From Chitinivibrionales bacterium (GTDB lineage Bacteria; Fibrobacterota; Chitinivibrionia; Chitinivibrionales; FEN-1185): a DNA stretch of 64,000 bases. Below, piece after piece: positions 1 through 8,055 of the stretch. Position numbers and translations under genes: made by a program. Every line of letters starts with the position of its first letter. The stretch's first letter is position 1. The notes beneath the pieces were generated by a model. That model saw only the letters and a program-made list of their open reading frames with translations, ran no database searches and was not told where the DNA came from. The stretch lies in assembly GCA_035516255.1 (NCBI GenBank), contig DATJAL010000049.1:32860-96859 (forward strand). The letters are read 5' to 3'.

Positions 1-107
1 GCGAATGAAAAACGCAGCGGCACGCCGCCCACGGCAAGCGGCTGCGCGAACGAAGAAACGGAGAACAGGGCAAGCCAGATGCAGAAAAGTCGGAGTGCGT
101 GTTTCAC
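1..107 (-). CDS. Exported protein, N-terminal fragment cut by window edge
   Basis: Reading leftward from a GTG at 107-105, 35 codons run off the window edge without a stop. They encode a clean signal peptide: a basic start (MKHALR), a hydrophobic core (LFCIWLALFSV) and a likely cleavage site after SSFA, followed by QPLAVGG. A GGAGG lies six bases before the GTG. The GTG overlaps the TGA of the preceding VIT-domain gene as GTGA, so the two genes are probably translationally coupled. Only the export signal is visible, so the function cannot be named. The protein is inferred to reach the periplasm or beyond. Confidence 0.7.
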   Translation of the reverse strand, partial: MKHALRLFCIWLALFSVSSFAQPLAVGGVPLRFSF

Positions 108-2305
108 TTGAGACCTCCAGTCATGATCCTCATCGTTCTGACATCCGTTTTTCCACTCATCCGGATGATGAGCACGCGGTGCGCCTTGAGCACGCTGAAT
201 CTTGCGAGCGGGATCCGGTAATTGCCGTCCGACATCCTGAATTGCGCCGGATCGAGCCGCAGCAGAAGCCTGCCTGAGATGTCGAAGAACTCGATCCTGG
301 TGAGCTCGCCGGCGTTCGATATGTCCAGAAAGCCGTGCGAAAACGCCACCACGGGCTGGAAGTGCTTTGCGGAAAAAACCTTGCTGCGCAGGGCCGACCT
401 CGGCGCAAGGATTTCGTTGTCGGATAAAAACGGAATTGTCGCGGATGTATCGATGGTGGTATCGGCGAGGGACGCGGCCAGGAACGTGGATTTCGTCACG
501 ATCCCGAATGTCCCGCCGGGATACACCTCTTCCTTTTCCGCAAGATGATTGTCGTCGTGGGCCCAGATTTTCGCAACGCCGGAGTCCTGCGGCACCGAAA
601 TGATGAGCGGCGCGGTGGTGAACGACGACGTGATGTGCCCGCTTGGATCGAACCCGACCCAGGAGATGATAGTGTCCCACACGCCCGACACGCGCGCCGA
701 AATCGCGAAGTTGCTGGGCTCGAGGCTCGCAAGCGGAAACGAGTAGGCCTGCTGCGACGTTTTGATCTTGAGCTGCACGGTGACCGGCGAGAACGAAGGG
801 TAGTAAAATCCCTGCCACTGCGACAGGTTCTGGCTGGTCACCCACGGGAGGGAGGCGGAAAGATCCACCCCGCGCCACGAGTTGCCCCCGGTGCTGGCGT
901 CGATTGACGTGTGCGCCAGGATCGAGTCCGTGGATTCGCGGAGATCCTCCTGGTAGGCCGTGGTGGCGTCGCCCACGGTAACGAGCACCACGTGGCGGTA
1001 GGCGACCGATGTGTCCGCCAGCAGGCGGGCCGCCGCTTTGAGAAGGGAGAGAAAATCGTCCCGTGCCTTCTGGATCATCGGCTCGGAACTTCCGGCCGTG
1101 GGCACCCAGACCGGCGTGGGGTCGGGCTCGTTGAGATATTTGGCGTACAGCGACTGCTCGTCGAATGTTGACAGATACGCATTAATGGCGGCGGGGCCGC
1201 TGTCGGTGATCGCCTGCGTCGCGTACGGCAATGCCGACACGCCCTCGATGCTGTGGAGCAGGCCGCAGGAGTAGCCGCGTTCCCTGAGTGTCGCCACATT
1301 CTGCTTTATCAATTTGGCCTGGCTGATCACCGTTTGCGCATACCCGGACAGTCCGCGGATCCCGGTGCTATAATCGATCATCTGCGCCGGCGCGTTCCAC
1401 CGCCATAGGAATACGGTCTGGATGGGCTTGGAAAGCCTCATCATGGTCGAGTCGGTGAGCGCCGTGTTGAGGAGCAGGTAATTGCCCGCCCACGCGCCGT
1501 CGGCAAACGACGTGAAATGCATCACGCTCAGGGCCTTGGGCAAGTAGGTGAGCATCACCTGGGACTGGTACGGGATGAGCTGCGACGTGGAATCGCGGAG
1601 CTGGATTTGACCGGTGGAAGTCCCGAGATAGTATTGTTTGTCGGTGGTATTGGCATAGACGGTAAGTCTGATGAACTGCGGATTCTGCCCGTTAGGGTCG
1701 TTGAACACCACCGGCACGGCATACGGCGTGTTGCCGTTGCCCGGATTGGGTATCAGGTACCGCAGCCGCACATGCCGGCGCATTCCGATTGACGCATGCG
1801 CAAACGTCGCCTCGTAAACGGTTGCCGACATCTGCTGCAGCATGGCGACGCGCCGGTCGAGCGAGCTTGCAACGGCGCTGCTGTCCGGCGTCTTGACATC
1901 GACGATGTATTTCGCCTCCAGCAGTTTGGCGCGGTACAGCGTGTCGCCGATCCACGTTTCGAGGCCCGTCGCCACCGCGTTTTGCGGCAGCTGCACCAGT
2001 CCCTTGAAGAAATACGAGCCGATGGTATTCGGAACATTGACCTGGCTGATGTTGCCCGTGAGGTAGGCGTCTTCCACCACGTCAAGATAACTGCCCCGAG
2101 GGTTGATGGTGAGTTCCGAGATCTCCAGCTGCGAGGTGCCGAGCTGGACCGGGCTGAAGTTTACCGTGGAATCGAGCAGCGAGTCGTTCACCTGTTGGTA
2201 GTCCACGACCTTCTGGTACGTCATAAAGTAAATTTGCGCGCAAACCGGCGCGGCAAGCGCCGCCGCCATCAGCACAATGCAACCGTGCAGCAGGTATTTC
2301 TTCAT
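104..2305 (-). CDS. Secreted VIT-domain-like protein with C-terminal sorting-type domain
   Basis: This 733-residue protein starts at the ATG at 2305-2303, which has a GGAGG just upstream; the open frame extends further 5' but that part lacks a ribosome site. Residues 1-24 are a signal peptide ending in APVCAQ. Residues of roughly 60-180 resemble a VIT (vault/inter-alpha-trypsin) domain: a WIGDTLYRAKLLE stretch, then a SSLDRRVAMLQQM segment and the RRHVRLRYLIP strand. The last ~90 residues contain IEFFDISGRLLLRL, the pattern of C-terminal sorting domains used with the type 9 secretion system in Bacteroidota and Fibrobacterota. I see no clear von Willebrand MIDAS motif, so a metal-binding adhesion role is not supported. 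It is likely exported and cell-surface or secreted. The next gene overlaps its stop codon. Confidence 0.65.
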   Translation of the reverse strand: MKKYLLHGCIVLMAAALAAPVCAQIYFMTYQKVVDYQQVNDSLLDSTVNFSPVQLGTSQLEISELTINPRGSYLDVVEDAYLTGNISQVNVPNTIGSYFFKGLVQLPQNAVATGLETWIGDTLYRAKLLEAKYIVDVKTPDSSAVASSLDRRVAMLQQMSATVYEATFAHASIGMRRHVRLRYLIPNPGNGNTPYAVPVVFNDPNGQNPQFIRLTVYANTTDKQYYLGTSTGQIQLRDSTSQLIPYQSQVMLTYLPKALSVMHFTSFADGAWAGNYLLLNTALTDSTMMRLSKPIQTVFLWRWNAPAQMIDYSTGIRGLSGYAQTVISQAKLIKQNVATLRERGYSCGLLHSIEGVSALPYATQAITDSGPAAINAYLSTFDEQSLYAKYLNEPDPTPVWVPTAGSSEPMIQKARDDFLSLLKAAARLLADTSVAYRHVVLVTVGDATTAYQEDLRESTDSILAHTSIDASTGGNSWRGVDLSASLPWVTSQNLSQWQGFYYPSFSPVTVQLKIKTSQQAYSFPLASLEPSNFAISARVSGVWDTIISWVGFDPSGHITSSFTTAPLIISVPQDSGVAKIWAHDDNHLAEKEEVYPGGTFGIVTKSTFLAASLADTTIDTSATIPFLSDNEILAPRSALRSKVFSAKHFQPVVAFSHGFLDISNAGELTRIEFFDISGRLLLRLDPAQFRMSDGNYRIPLARFSVLKAHRVLIIRMSGKTDVRTMRIMTGGLK

Positions 2306-2392
2306 GGCTCCTCCTTGGAGGCAAAATGAGCGTGGCAAGAAATGATTTGCGACCGGGGATGGTGAAATGCGTGGCTCATGGGTGCTGAACAA

Positions 2393-2422
2393 AATATAGT
2401 GCGGGAAAAGACCAATTCCCAA
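2393..2422 (-). promoter_or_regulatory. Possible sigma70-type promoter of the VIT-domain gene
   Basis: On the minus strand TTGGGA (2422-2417) and TATATT (2398-2393) are separated by 18 bases, about 90 bases upstream of the ATG at 2305. The rest of the 323-base gap between this gene and yjbQ holds no gene that I can support. The match is moderate and other AT-rich pairs exist nearby. Confidence 0.3.
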
Positions 2423-2628
2423 ACCTTTTTCAACAAAGTGTTTTCTTGTGGGAAACCTTTTCGTGCAATGAACCCTTGATGCGCCGACAGGTCCGTTGTA
2501 GTTTGCTTCAAGCCGTCGGCAACGGCTGGAAGCGAGGATCGAAAAATCCACGACATCCGTTATACCATAGGCGAACGTGCAAACGGGAGCGAGCGCAGAT
2601 TATTTTTTTACTGAAAGGAAACGATGCC

Positions 2629-3048
2629 ATGGTCTTCGGAAAAAGCTTTTCAGTCCAGACAAAAGGATTTTCGGATATTATTGACATCACCTCGAACGTG
2701 GAGTCCGTTGTAACGGAATCGGAAGTAAAAAACGGCATCGCCGTTGTGTTCGCGGTCGGTTCCACCGCGTCCGTCTCCACCATCGAATATGAGCCCGCAC
2801 TTGTCCAGGACCTGAAGGACCGGCTCAACGAACTCGTGCCGAGCGATCTCAGGAGCAGGCATTCCGAAACCTGGGGCGACGACAACGGCTTTTCCCATAT
2901 CCGCGCCACGCTCATGGGGCCCGGCGTCACCGTGCCTGTTTCGGCCGGAACCCTGACGCTGGGCACTTGGCAGCAGATCGTGGTGATAGACCACGACAAC
3001 AGGCCCCGTTCCCGGAAAATATTCGTACAGATCATCGGGGAAAAATAA
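2629..3048 (+). CDS. yjbQ: YjbQ family protein (UPF0047)
   Basis: This 139-residue protein belongs to the YjbQ/UPF0047 family of small soluble proteins; some members have weak thiamine-phosphate synthase activity but the physiological role is unsettled. The family signature is the C-terminal half: ETWGDDNGFSHIRATLMGP, then TVPVSAGTLTLGTWQQIVV and DHDNRPRSRKIFVQIIGEK. Length fits the family (about 130-140). The ATG at 2629 is chosen because AAAGGA precedes it and because the family starts near here; the open frame continues upstream without a ribosome site. It stands alone, with a possible terminator 5 bases after the stop. The gene is transcribed divergently from the VIT-domain gene. Confidence 0.88.
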   Translation: MVFGKSFSVQTKGFSDIIDITSNVESVVTESEVKNGIAVVFAVGSTASVSTIEYEPALVQDLKDRLNELVPSDLRSRHSETWGDDNGFSHIRATLMGPGVTVPVSAGTLTLGTWQQIVVIDHDNRPRSRKIFVQIIGEK

Positions 3049-3052
3049 CGGC

Positions 3053-3089
3053 AAAACAGCATATTTTATTTGACTGCCGCTGTTTTTTT
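3053..3089 (+). terminator. Probable intrinsic terminator after yjbQ
   Basis: An 8-base stem, AAAACAGC (3053-3060) with GCTGTTTT (3079-3086), closes an 18-base AT-rich loop and runs into a T tract to 3089. It lies directly after the yjbQ stop. The long loop makes it weaker than the next one. Confidence 0.5.
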
Positions 3090-3155
3090 AATATTTTATT
3101 ACTGGTACCAAGTAGCGTGCAGAGTAGAAATTTCACCATCAACGAGGGAGGTTTT

Positions 3156-3812
3156 ATGTATAAACGTCTTGTTTCTTCATGCATTGCTGTTGCAGTGTCT
3201 GTCATGCTTCTGGCGCCTGCCGCTTGGAGTGATGATGTGACCACGCCGATAGCGTCAGGTGCAAAGGCCATGCTCTTCACCTTCGAAGGATTGTCAACTA
3301 TTGGTGCGGGCGATTTTAACGGCGGGGTTGGAGGGAAATATTACCTGATGGACATGCTTGCACTCCGTGGAAGTCTGGAATTCGGCCTTACCGATAAGGC
3401 GACGCCGGCCCCGACAGGCGGCTCCGAGGGCGACGATAACACCTGGGACATCGGGCTCAGCGTTGGTGGAGAATACCATCTTCTTAAAACCAGGGTCAGC
3501 CCCTATGTAGGAGCCGAAATCGGATTTCTGGCAACTCAGACTTCCTCAAAAAACACTCTCAACCCTCAGACCACCACAACCGGCGGCGACTTTGCGTTCA
3601 ACATAGCCGCGCTGGGCGGTGTTGAGTTTTTCATTATTAAGGAATTGAGTCTGAGCGCCGAGTATCGTCTTGGATATACCCTGGATGCCCCGTATGACAC
3701 AAAAGCCACCACTGCGGGAAATCCATCCGTGACCGTCACGACTAAAAATGGCGCGACCAATTCTCTTGGCATCGTCGCCGCCGGCGCCTTGATCATGGCG
3801 TTTTACTTCTAA
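3156..3812 (+). CDS. Small outer-membrane beta-barrel protein
   Basis: This is a 218-residue exported protein. The ATG at 3156 follows GGGAGG with ideal spacing and opens a signal peptide (MYKRLVSSCIAVAV...APAAWSDD). The mature part alternates glycine-rich and hydrophobic strands, for example GGVGGKYYLMDMLALRGSLE, VGGEYHLLKTRVSPYVGAE and LSLSAEYRLGY, and ends in a Phe (IMAFYF), the usual C-terminal signal for insertion by BamA. This fits the broad OMP_b-brl class of eight-strand barrels. No ligand or partner can be inferred. It is a single-gene unit closed by a strong terminator. Confidence 0.72.
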   Translation: MYKRLVSSCIAVAVSVMLLAPAAWSDDVTTPIASGAKAMLFTFEGLSTIGAGDFNGGVGGKYYLMDMLALRGSLEFGLTDKATPAPTGGSEGDDNTWDIGLSVGGEYHLLKTRVSPYVGAEIGFLATQTSSKNTLNPQTTTTGGDFAFNIAALGGVEFFIIKELSLSAEYRLGYTLDAPYDTKATTAGNPSVTVTTKNGATNSLGIVAAGALIMAFYF

Positions 3813-3838
3813 CACCTGAATCAGGTGGCAAACAATCA

Positions 3839-3869
3839 GGCCGGAAAGAAAACTTTCCGGCCTTTTTTT
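3839..3869 (+). terminator. Strong intrinsic terminator
   Basis: A perfect 10-base-pair stem, GGCCGGAAAG (3839-3848) and CTTTCCGGCC (3853-3862), has an AAAA loop and is followed by seven T. It ends the beta-barrel transcript. It may also work leftward, but no leftward gene abuts it. Confidence 0.93.
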
Positions 3870-3965
3870 ATTCCTTACCGCTTGCCTTTTAGCCTTCATT
3901 TGATGCATGACAGATTGTATTTTTTTAAATCGTAATCCTTTCCACGGAAAATCAAGAGGGGCACC

Positions 3966-4838
3966 ATGAAAGGCATCATTCTCGCCGGCGGACTGGGCAC
4001 AAGGCTGTATCCGGCAACGATCGGCATATGCAAGCAGCTGCTGCCGGTATATGACAAGCCCATGGTGTATTACCCGCTTGCGATCCTGATGCTCGCGAAA
4101 ATCCGCGACATCCTTGTCATCACCACGCCGCAGGATCTCGATGCCTTCAGGCGCCTGCTCGGCAGCGGCGCGCAATGGGGACTCAACTTTGCCTATGCTG
4201 TGCAGCAAAAGCCCGAGGGCATCGCGCAGGCATTCATCCTGGGAAAGGAATTCATCAAAAACGACGGCGTGGCGCTCATTCTCGGCGACAACATTTTCTG
4301 GGGCCACGGCCTGGTGAGCACCCTTGCCGAGGCTGCGGTAAAAAAAGACCGGGCGACCATTTTCGGATACTGGGTCAACGATCCTCAGCGCTACGGCGTG
4401 GTGGAGCTTGACAACGCGGGAAGGCCGGTGAATCTCGTGGAAAAGCCCAAGGCCCCGAAATCGCCGTACGCGGTGACCGGTCTTTACTTCTACGACAACG
4501 CGGTGGTGCGGTATGCGGAGGGGCTCAAGCCCTCGGCGCGCGGCGAGCTTGAGATCACCGACCTCAACCGGCTTTACCTGCAGGAAGGCAGGCTCGACGT
4601 GGTGCTGCTGGGGCGGGGCGTTGCGTGGCTCGACACCGGAACCCATGAATCCATGCTGCAGGCGTCTGTTTTCGTGGAAACGATACAGTCCCGCCAGGGA
4701 CTCAAGGTGTCATGCCCGGAGGAAATCGCCTTCATGCTCGGGTATATCACCGGCGATCAGCTCATGAAACTCGCGGAACCCATGAAGAAAAACGGCTACG
4801 GCGAATATCTGGTCCAGATCGCCAGCGGCAAACGGTAG
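3966..4838 (+). CDS. rmlA: Glucose-1-phosphate thymidylyltransferase RmlA
   Basis: RmlA joins dTTP and glucose-1-phosphate to give dTDP-glucose, the first step to dTDP-rhamnose and other deoxysugars, in the cytoplasm. The 290-residue length is typical. The nucleotide-binding signature [13 protein letters not shown] sits at residues 6-18, followed by [26 protein letters not shown], the EKP segment ([15 protein letters not shown]) and [13 protein letters not shown]. One change from the usual is Leu instead of Ser in GG(S)GTR. rmlC follows 12 bases after the stop, but rmlB and rmlD are not in the window, so the pathway must be completed elsewhere. The two genes lead into a lipid-type gene set, which suggests a glycosylated product, but that link is only positional. 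Confidence 0.95.
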   Translation: MKGIILAGGLGTRLYPATIGICKQLLPVYDKPMVYYPLAILMLAKIRDILVITTPQDLDAFRRLLGSGAQWGLNFAYAVQQKPEGIAQAFILGKEFIKNDGVALILGDNIFWGHGLVSTLAEAAVKKDRATIFGYWVNDPQRYGVVELDNAGRPVNLVEKPKAPKSPYAVTGLYFYDNAVVRYAEGLKPSARGELEITDLNRLYLQEGRLDVVLLGRGVAWLDTGTHESMLQASVFVETIQSRQGLKVSCPEEIAFMLGYITGDQLMKLAEPMKKNGYGEYLVQIASGKR

Positions 4839-4850
4839 CAAGACCCTTTC

Positions 4851-5396
4851 ATGAAATTCACCGAGACAAATTTAAAAGGCGTGTGGATCATCAGCCCGGT
4901 TGTGCATGAGGACGGCAGGGGATTTTTCCTCGAATCGTTCCTTGCTTCCGAAATGGAGGCGCACGGCCTGCCGGGGAGCTTTGTGCAGGACAACCACGCG
5001 CGCTCCACAGCGGCGGGCGTCATCCGGGGGCTGCATTTCCAGAAACCTCCCAGGGCGCAGAGCAAGCTCATCCGCGTAGTGCGCGGCTCGGTGTTCGACG
5101 CGGTCGTGGATCTCCGCAAAAACTCTGAGACGTTCGGAAAATGGCTCGGGTTCACCCTCAGCGAACAGAACAAGGAAATGCTGTTTGTCCCCAAGGGGTT
5201 CGCGCACGGCTACTGCACGATGGCGCCCGGCACCGAGTTCCTTTACAAAGTGGACGACTATTATTCTCCGGCGCACGACAGCGGCATCCGCTGGAACGAT
5301 CCCGGCATCGGCATCGGCTGGCCGAACGTGAGTCCCGTTATCTCCGACAAGGACAAAAGGCTCCCCTTTCTCAAGGACATCGAGCCGCCGTTTTAG
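4851..5396 (+). CDS. rmlC: dTDP-4-dehydrorhamnose 3,5-epimerase RmlC
   Basis: RmlC epimerises C3 and C5 of dTDP-4-keto-6-deoxyglucose. The 181-residue cupin has the expected landmarks: GRGFFLESF near the N-terminus, FVQDNHARSTAAGVIRGLHFQ with the catalytic-region His, VRGSVFDAVVDLRKNS, the FVPKGFAHGYC strand and LYKVDDYYSPAHDSGIRWND. It starts 12 bases after rmlA and is followed 20 bases later by a PlsC-like gene, consistent with one transcript. The start ATG is the only one that keeps the first beta strand (MKFTETNLKGVWII). Confidence 0.95.
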   Translation: MKFTETNLKGVWIISPVVHEDGRGFFLESFLASEMEAHGLPGSFVQDNHARSTAAGVIRGLHFQKPPRAQSKLIRVVRGSVFDAVVDLRKNSETFGKWLGFTLSEQNKEMLFVPKGFAHGYCTMAPGTEFLYKVDDYYSPAHDSGIRWNDPGIGIGWPNVSPVISDKDKRLPFLKDIEPPF

Positions 5397-5416
5397 CCGC
5401 GCCCGCAGAAACACCT

Positions 5417-6226
5417 ATGAAAACAACATTCACCGGGCTCGTGTATCCGCTGCGGGTTATTGCCGCGTCCGTCGGCTATGTAAGTTATTTCCTCGCCATC
5501 CTCGTTTTCCTGTGCGCCGGGCTCCCGTTTTTCCTGCTGTTCGCGCTGCTGCCGAAGCTGATGCAAAGGCTCATGCGCGCCGCGCTCACGGCATACACGT
5601 TTTTTCTGACGCGCCTGTGGCTGCCGGCCCTGGGGCTCTATGCCGTCGCCGAGATCTCGGGGCTGGACCGCGCGCTCCGCGGCGCCGTGCTGGTGGCCAA
5701 CCACCGGGGCAGGCTCGACGCCCTGCTCCTGCTGTCGATGCTCCCGCGCACGGGCGTGGTGATAAAGGCGCATTACGCCCGCGAACCGCTGTATTACGTA
5801 TTTGTCAAGTACCTCGATTTCGTGAGCATCGACCCGGACTCCCTGGGGTCGCTCGGCGCGGCGACGGCAAAATGCCGGGAAGTGCTGGCGAAGGGAACAA
5901 ACCTCCTGGTGTTTCCCGAGGGCACGCGCGCGAAAACCGGAAGGCTCCTCGAATTCAGGACGTTTCCCTTCAGGGTCGCCATGGAAACGGGCGCTCCGGT
6001 GGTGCCGGTCATCATCCATTCCGACCTTCCTTTCATGGCGCGCCGCAGGGGAAGTATTTTTCCAAGGTACCGGTTCAGGTACACGATCAGGTTCCTGCAG
6101 GCCGAACGGCCCGGTCCCGGCGAGAGCGCGCCGGACTTTGCGGCGCGGGTGCGCGGCCTCATGGCCGGGCAGCTCGCAATGCTTGACAAAGGCACCTGCT
6201 GGGACATTGGGGCAAGCGGTACCTGA
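5417..6226 (+). CDS. PlsC-like 1-acylglycerol-3-phosphate acyltransferase
   Basis: This 269-residue membrane protein belongs to the lysophospholipid acyltransferase family, which transfers an acyl group from acyl-ACP or acyl-CoA to a glycerophosphate or similar alcohol. The catalytic NHX4D motif is present as NHRGRLD, and the substrate-binding FPEGTR block (LLVFPEGTRAKTGRLLEF) and the VPVIIHSD strand follow. Residues of about 8-45 are strongly hydrophobic (two membrane segments), which anchors the enzyme. The start ATG at 5417 follows rmlC by 20 bases. Its place beside a FabZ-like gene and an acyl-ACP assembly cluster suggests that it attaches the local acyl product to a head group, but housekeeping PlsC cannot be excluded. 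Confidence 0.82.
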   Translation: MKTTFTGLVYPLRVIAASVGYVSYFLAILVFLCAGLPFFLLFALLPKLMQRLMRAALTAYTFFLTRLWLPALGLYAVAEISGLDRALRGAVLVANHRGRLDALLLLSMLPRTGVVIKAHYAREPLYYVFVKYLDFVSIDPDSLGSLGAATAKCREVLAKGTNLLVFPEGTRAKTGRLLEFRTFPFRVAMETGAPVVPVIIHSDLPFMARRRGSIFPRYRFRYTIRFLQAERPGPGESAPDFAARVRGLMAGQLAMLDKGTCWDIGASGT

Positions 6227-6264
6227 TCCGCTCCGTCACGAATTATTCGTAAAAATGAAAACGC

Positions 6265-6363
6265 TCACCGCAAAGGCGCAATGGTCGCAAAGGGAAAGAA
6301 AGATCAATACAGGATATTTTCCAATTCACATTTTTTTTTGCGTCCTTTGCGCCTTTGCGGTGA
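6265..6363. repeat. Miniature inverted-repeat element
   Basis: Two 27-base arms, 6265-6291 and 6337-6363, are inverted copies of each other with two mismatches and flank 45 bases of AT-rich loop. The arm core is TCACCGCAAAGGCGCAA. The element fills most of the gap between the PlsC-like and FabZ-like genes. Elements with this wording (CCTTTGCGCCTTTGCGG) are common as short non-coding repeats in many environmental genomes; I state that from memory. It carries no gene. It could fold into a hairpin in RNA and affect expression of the downstream genes. Confidence 0.8.
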
Positions 6364-6404
6364 TTTTCTAAATAAATTGTGCGAATATAAAAGGACACCC
6401 TCTC

Positions 6405-6869
6405 ATGCAGCAGACGACCTTCGGCATGGAAGACATCCTGGCGATCCTTCCCCACCGGCCGCCGTTCCTTTTTGTCGACCGGGTGGTGCGGCTTGTCGTG
6501 AACAGGGAAATTCTCGCCGAGAGAGACATCCGCGACGACGAGCCGTTCTTTAAGGGGCATTTCCCGCACAAGCACATCATGCCTGGCGTGCTGGTGACCG
6601 ATGCGCTGGCCCAAACAAGCGGCCTGCTGTGGGGACTCTCAAAAAAGGTCGGCGGCGAGTCGCCTGCCAAGGAACCCCGGATATTCTACCTCGCCCAAGC
6701 GAATATAAAGTTCGTCAATCCCGCGTTCCCGGGTGAAACGCTCGAGCTCCGTTCCCGGTGCGAGACGAGCTTCGGCGCGCTTTTCAGCTATGCGGTCGAG
6801 GCGTGCGTTGGAAAAAAAACAATCGCCAAGGGCACCCTCGCCCTTGCCATGATGGACGGCGCGCCATGA
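6405..6869 (+). CDS. FabZ-like 3-hydroxyacyl-ACP dehydratase
   Basis: This 154-residue hotdog-fold protein is of the FabZ family, which removes water from 3-hydroxyacyl-ACP. The landmarks are ILPHRPPFLFVDRV near the N-terminus and the catalytic helix FKGHFPHKHIMPGVLVTDAL with the His of GHFP. At the position where FabZ carries a catalytic Glu (as in the LpxC-FabZ fusion of this same window, QIEAMAQ) this protein has Asp (VTDALAQ), the residue used by FabA. A second, housekeeping FabZ domain exists at 28-29 kb, so this copy is likely dedicated to the local acyl pathway. Its last four bases overlap the ATG of the flavoprotein gene (ATGA). Confidence 0.85.
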   Translation: MQQTTFGMEDILAILPHRPPFLFVDRVVRLVVNREILAERDIRDDEPFFKGHFPHKHIMPGVLVTDALAQTSGLLWGLSKKVGGESPAKEPRIFYLAQANIKFVNPAFPGETLELRSRCETSFGALFSYAVEACVGKKTIAKGTLALAMMDGAP

Positions 6870-7951
6870 AGCTGCTCTTGCTGCGCGGAAACCCGAGAAA
6901 AAACGGCTTCACCCGCTACCTCACAGACCTATTTGTCAAGGGAGTCAGGGAGGCGGGCGGGCAGCTTGTCGACCGCGACCTGTCATCGCTTTCCATTAAA
7001 AACTGCACCGGGTGCTACTCCTGCTGGGTCACCTCGCCGGGGAAATGCATCATCAGCGACGACATGGGTTCCGTGCTGCAGGACTTCCTCGACGCCGACA
7101 CCGTGGTTTTCGCGACCCCGCTCAACGCGTTCACGGTAAGCGGCCCCCTTAAAAACGTCATGGACAGGTTGCTGCCGCTCACGCAGCCGACCTTTGAGCA
7201 GTCGCCGCCCGGTTTGGTGCGCAACAGCCTGCGGTTCCCTGAAAAATGGCCGAAGAAATTCGCCGCGATCGTGGTGGGCGCGTTCAAGGGCGAGGAGAAT
7301 TTCGCGGCGGTGCAAAGCACGTTTTCCCTGTTCGCCAACGCCATGAGCATGGAACCGGCCGGCGATCTCATACGGCCCGAATCGCACCTGCTGCGTTTCG
7401 CCCTTGCAAAGCCGCTCACGGTAAAGACCATAGAGACCGCATTTGTCAAGGCAGGCTACGAACTCGCGACGGAGGGCAGGATCACGCCCGAAACGCGGCA
7501 AAAGGCCGCCACGCCCCTCGCACCCGATCTCGGATATTTCAAAAAATACTCCAACATCTACTGGGAGCACGCCGTTGCGCTGGGCGAGAAGTCGCACGAC
7601 CTCGACCTTCTCACCAAAACAGTGATGGCGGACGTGCGCATCCTGATGCAGGAAATGGCGCGCAGCATCGACCCTGCCGCCACCGCGCACCTAAAAACAA
7701 CGCTGCAGTTCGAATTCACCGACAAGCCGTATTCGTTCATTCTGTCTGTTGACAAGGGGAAATGCACGTTTATTGAGGGAAAAACCGACAAGCCAGATTT
7801 GAAGGTGACCACCTCCACCGGCGTGTGGGCAAAGGTGTTCATGCGGCAGATCAACGTCCGCGACGCGCTGATGAACAGGCAGATCGTGCTGGAGGGGGAC
7901 AAGTTTATTTTTTCAAGGCTCGACAGGTATTTTCCGCCGCCGGTGATGTAA
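6866..7951 (+). CDS. Flavodoxin-fold NAD(P)H-dependent reductase fused to an SCP2-like domain
   Basis: The first ~190 of 361 residues match the NADPH-dependent FMN reductase / iron-sulfur flavoprotein fold: MKLLLLRGNPRKNGFT (FMN phosphate loop), then NCTGCYSCW with three Cys, DFLDADTVVFATPL and a GPLKNVMDRL segment. The last ~110 residues (AHLKTTLQFEFTDKPYSFIL onward, with DKPDLKVTTSTGVWAKVF) look like an SCP2 sterol-carrier domain, a lipid-binding pocket. A redox domain joined to a lipid-binding domain suggests reduction of a bound lipid or acyl chain; that is inference. It is translationally coupled to the FabZ-like gene by a 4-base overlap and ends the rightward set. Confidence 0.72.
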   Translation: MKLLLLRGNPRKNGFTRYLTDLFVKGVREAGGQLVDRDLSSLSIKNCTGCYSCWVTSPGKCIISDDMGSVLQDFLDADTVVFATPLNAFTVSGPLKNVMDRLLPLTQPTFEQSPPGLVRNSLRFPEKWPKKFAAIVVGAFKGEENFAAVQSTFSLFANAMSMEPAGDLIRPESHLLRFALAKPLTVKTIETAFVKAGYELATEGRITPETRQKAATPLAPDLGYFKKYSNIYWEHAVALGEKSHDLDLLTKTVMADVRILMQEMARSIDPAATAHLKTTLQFEFTDKPYSFILSVDKGKCTFIEGKTDKPDLKVTTSTGVWAKVFMRQINVRDALMNRQIVLEGDKFIFSRLDRYFPPPVM

Positions 7952-7978
7952 GCAGGATAATCGGTTTTAAGGTTGTTT

Positions 7979-8008
7979 TTGACAAAACGGCACTAAAACA
8001 CCTATATT
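7979..8008 (+). promoter_or_regulatory. Sigma70-type promoter of the mntA-hepT pair
   Basis: A consensus TTGACA (7979-7984) is followed 18 bases later by TATATT (8003-8008). Transcription would start near 8015, about 40 bases before the MntA-like ATG. This is the best promoter match that I see in the window; part of its -35 box is also one copy of the dispersed octamer. Confidence 0.65.
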
Positions 8009-8055
8009 TTCGAACTGAAACCTGGCACTCGAAACATCCAAGAGAGTCGTTTTGC

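Noticed and set aside
3966..5396. Complete dTDP-rhamnose operon
   Set aside because: Only rmlA and rmlC are present; rmlB and rmlD are not seen on either side.
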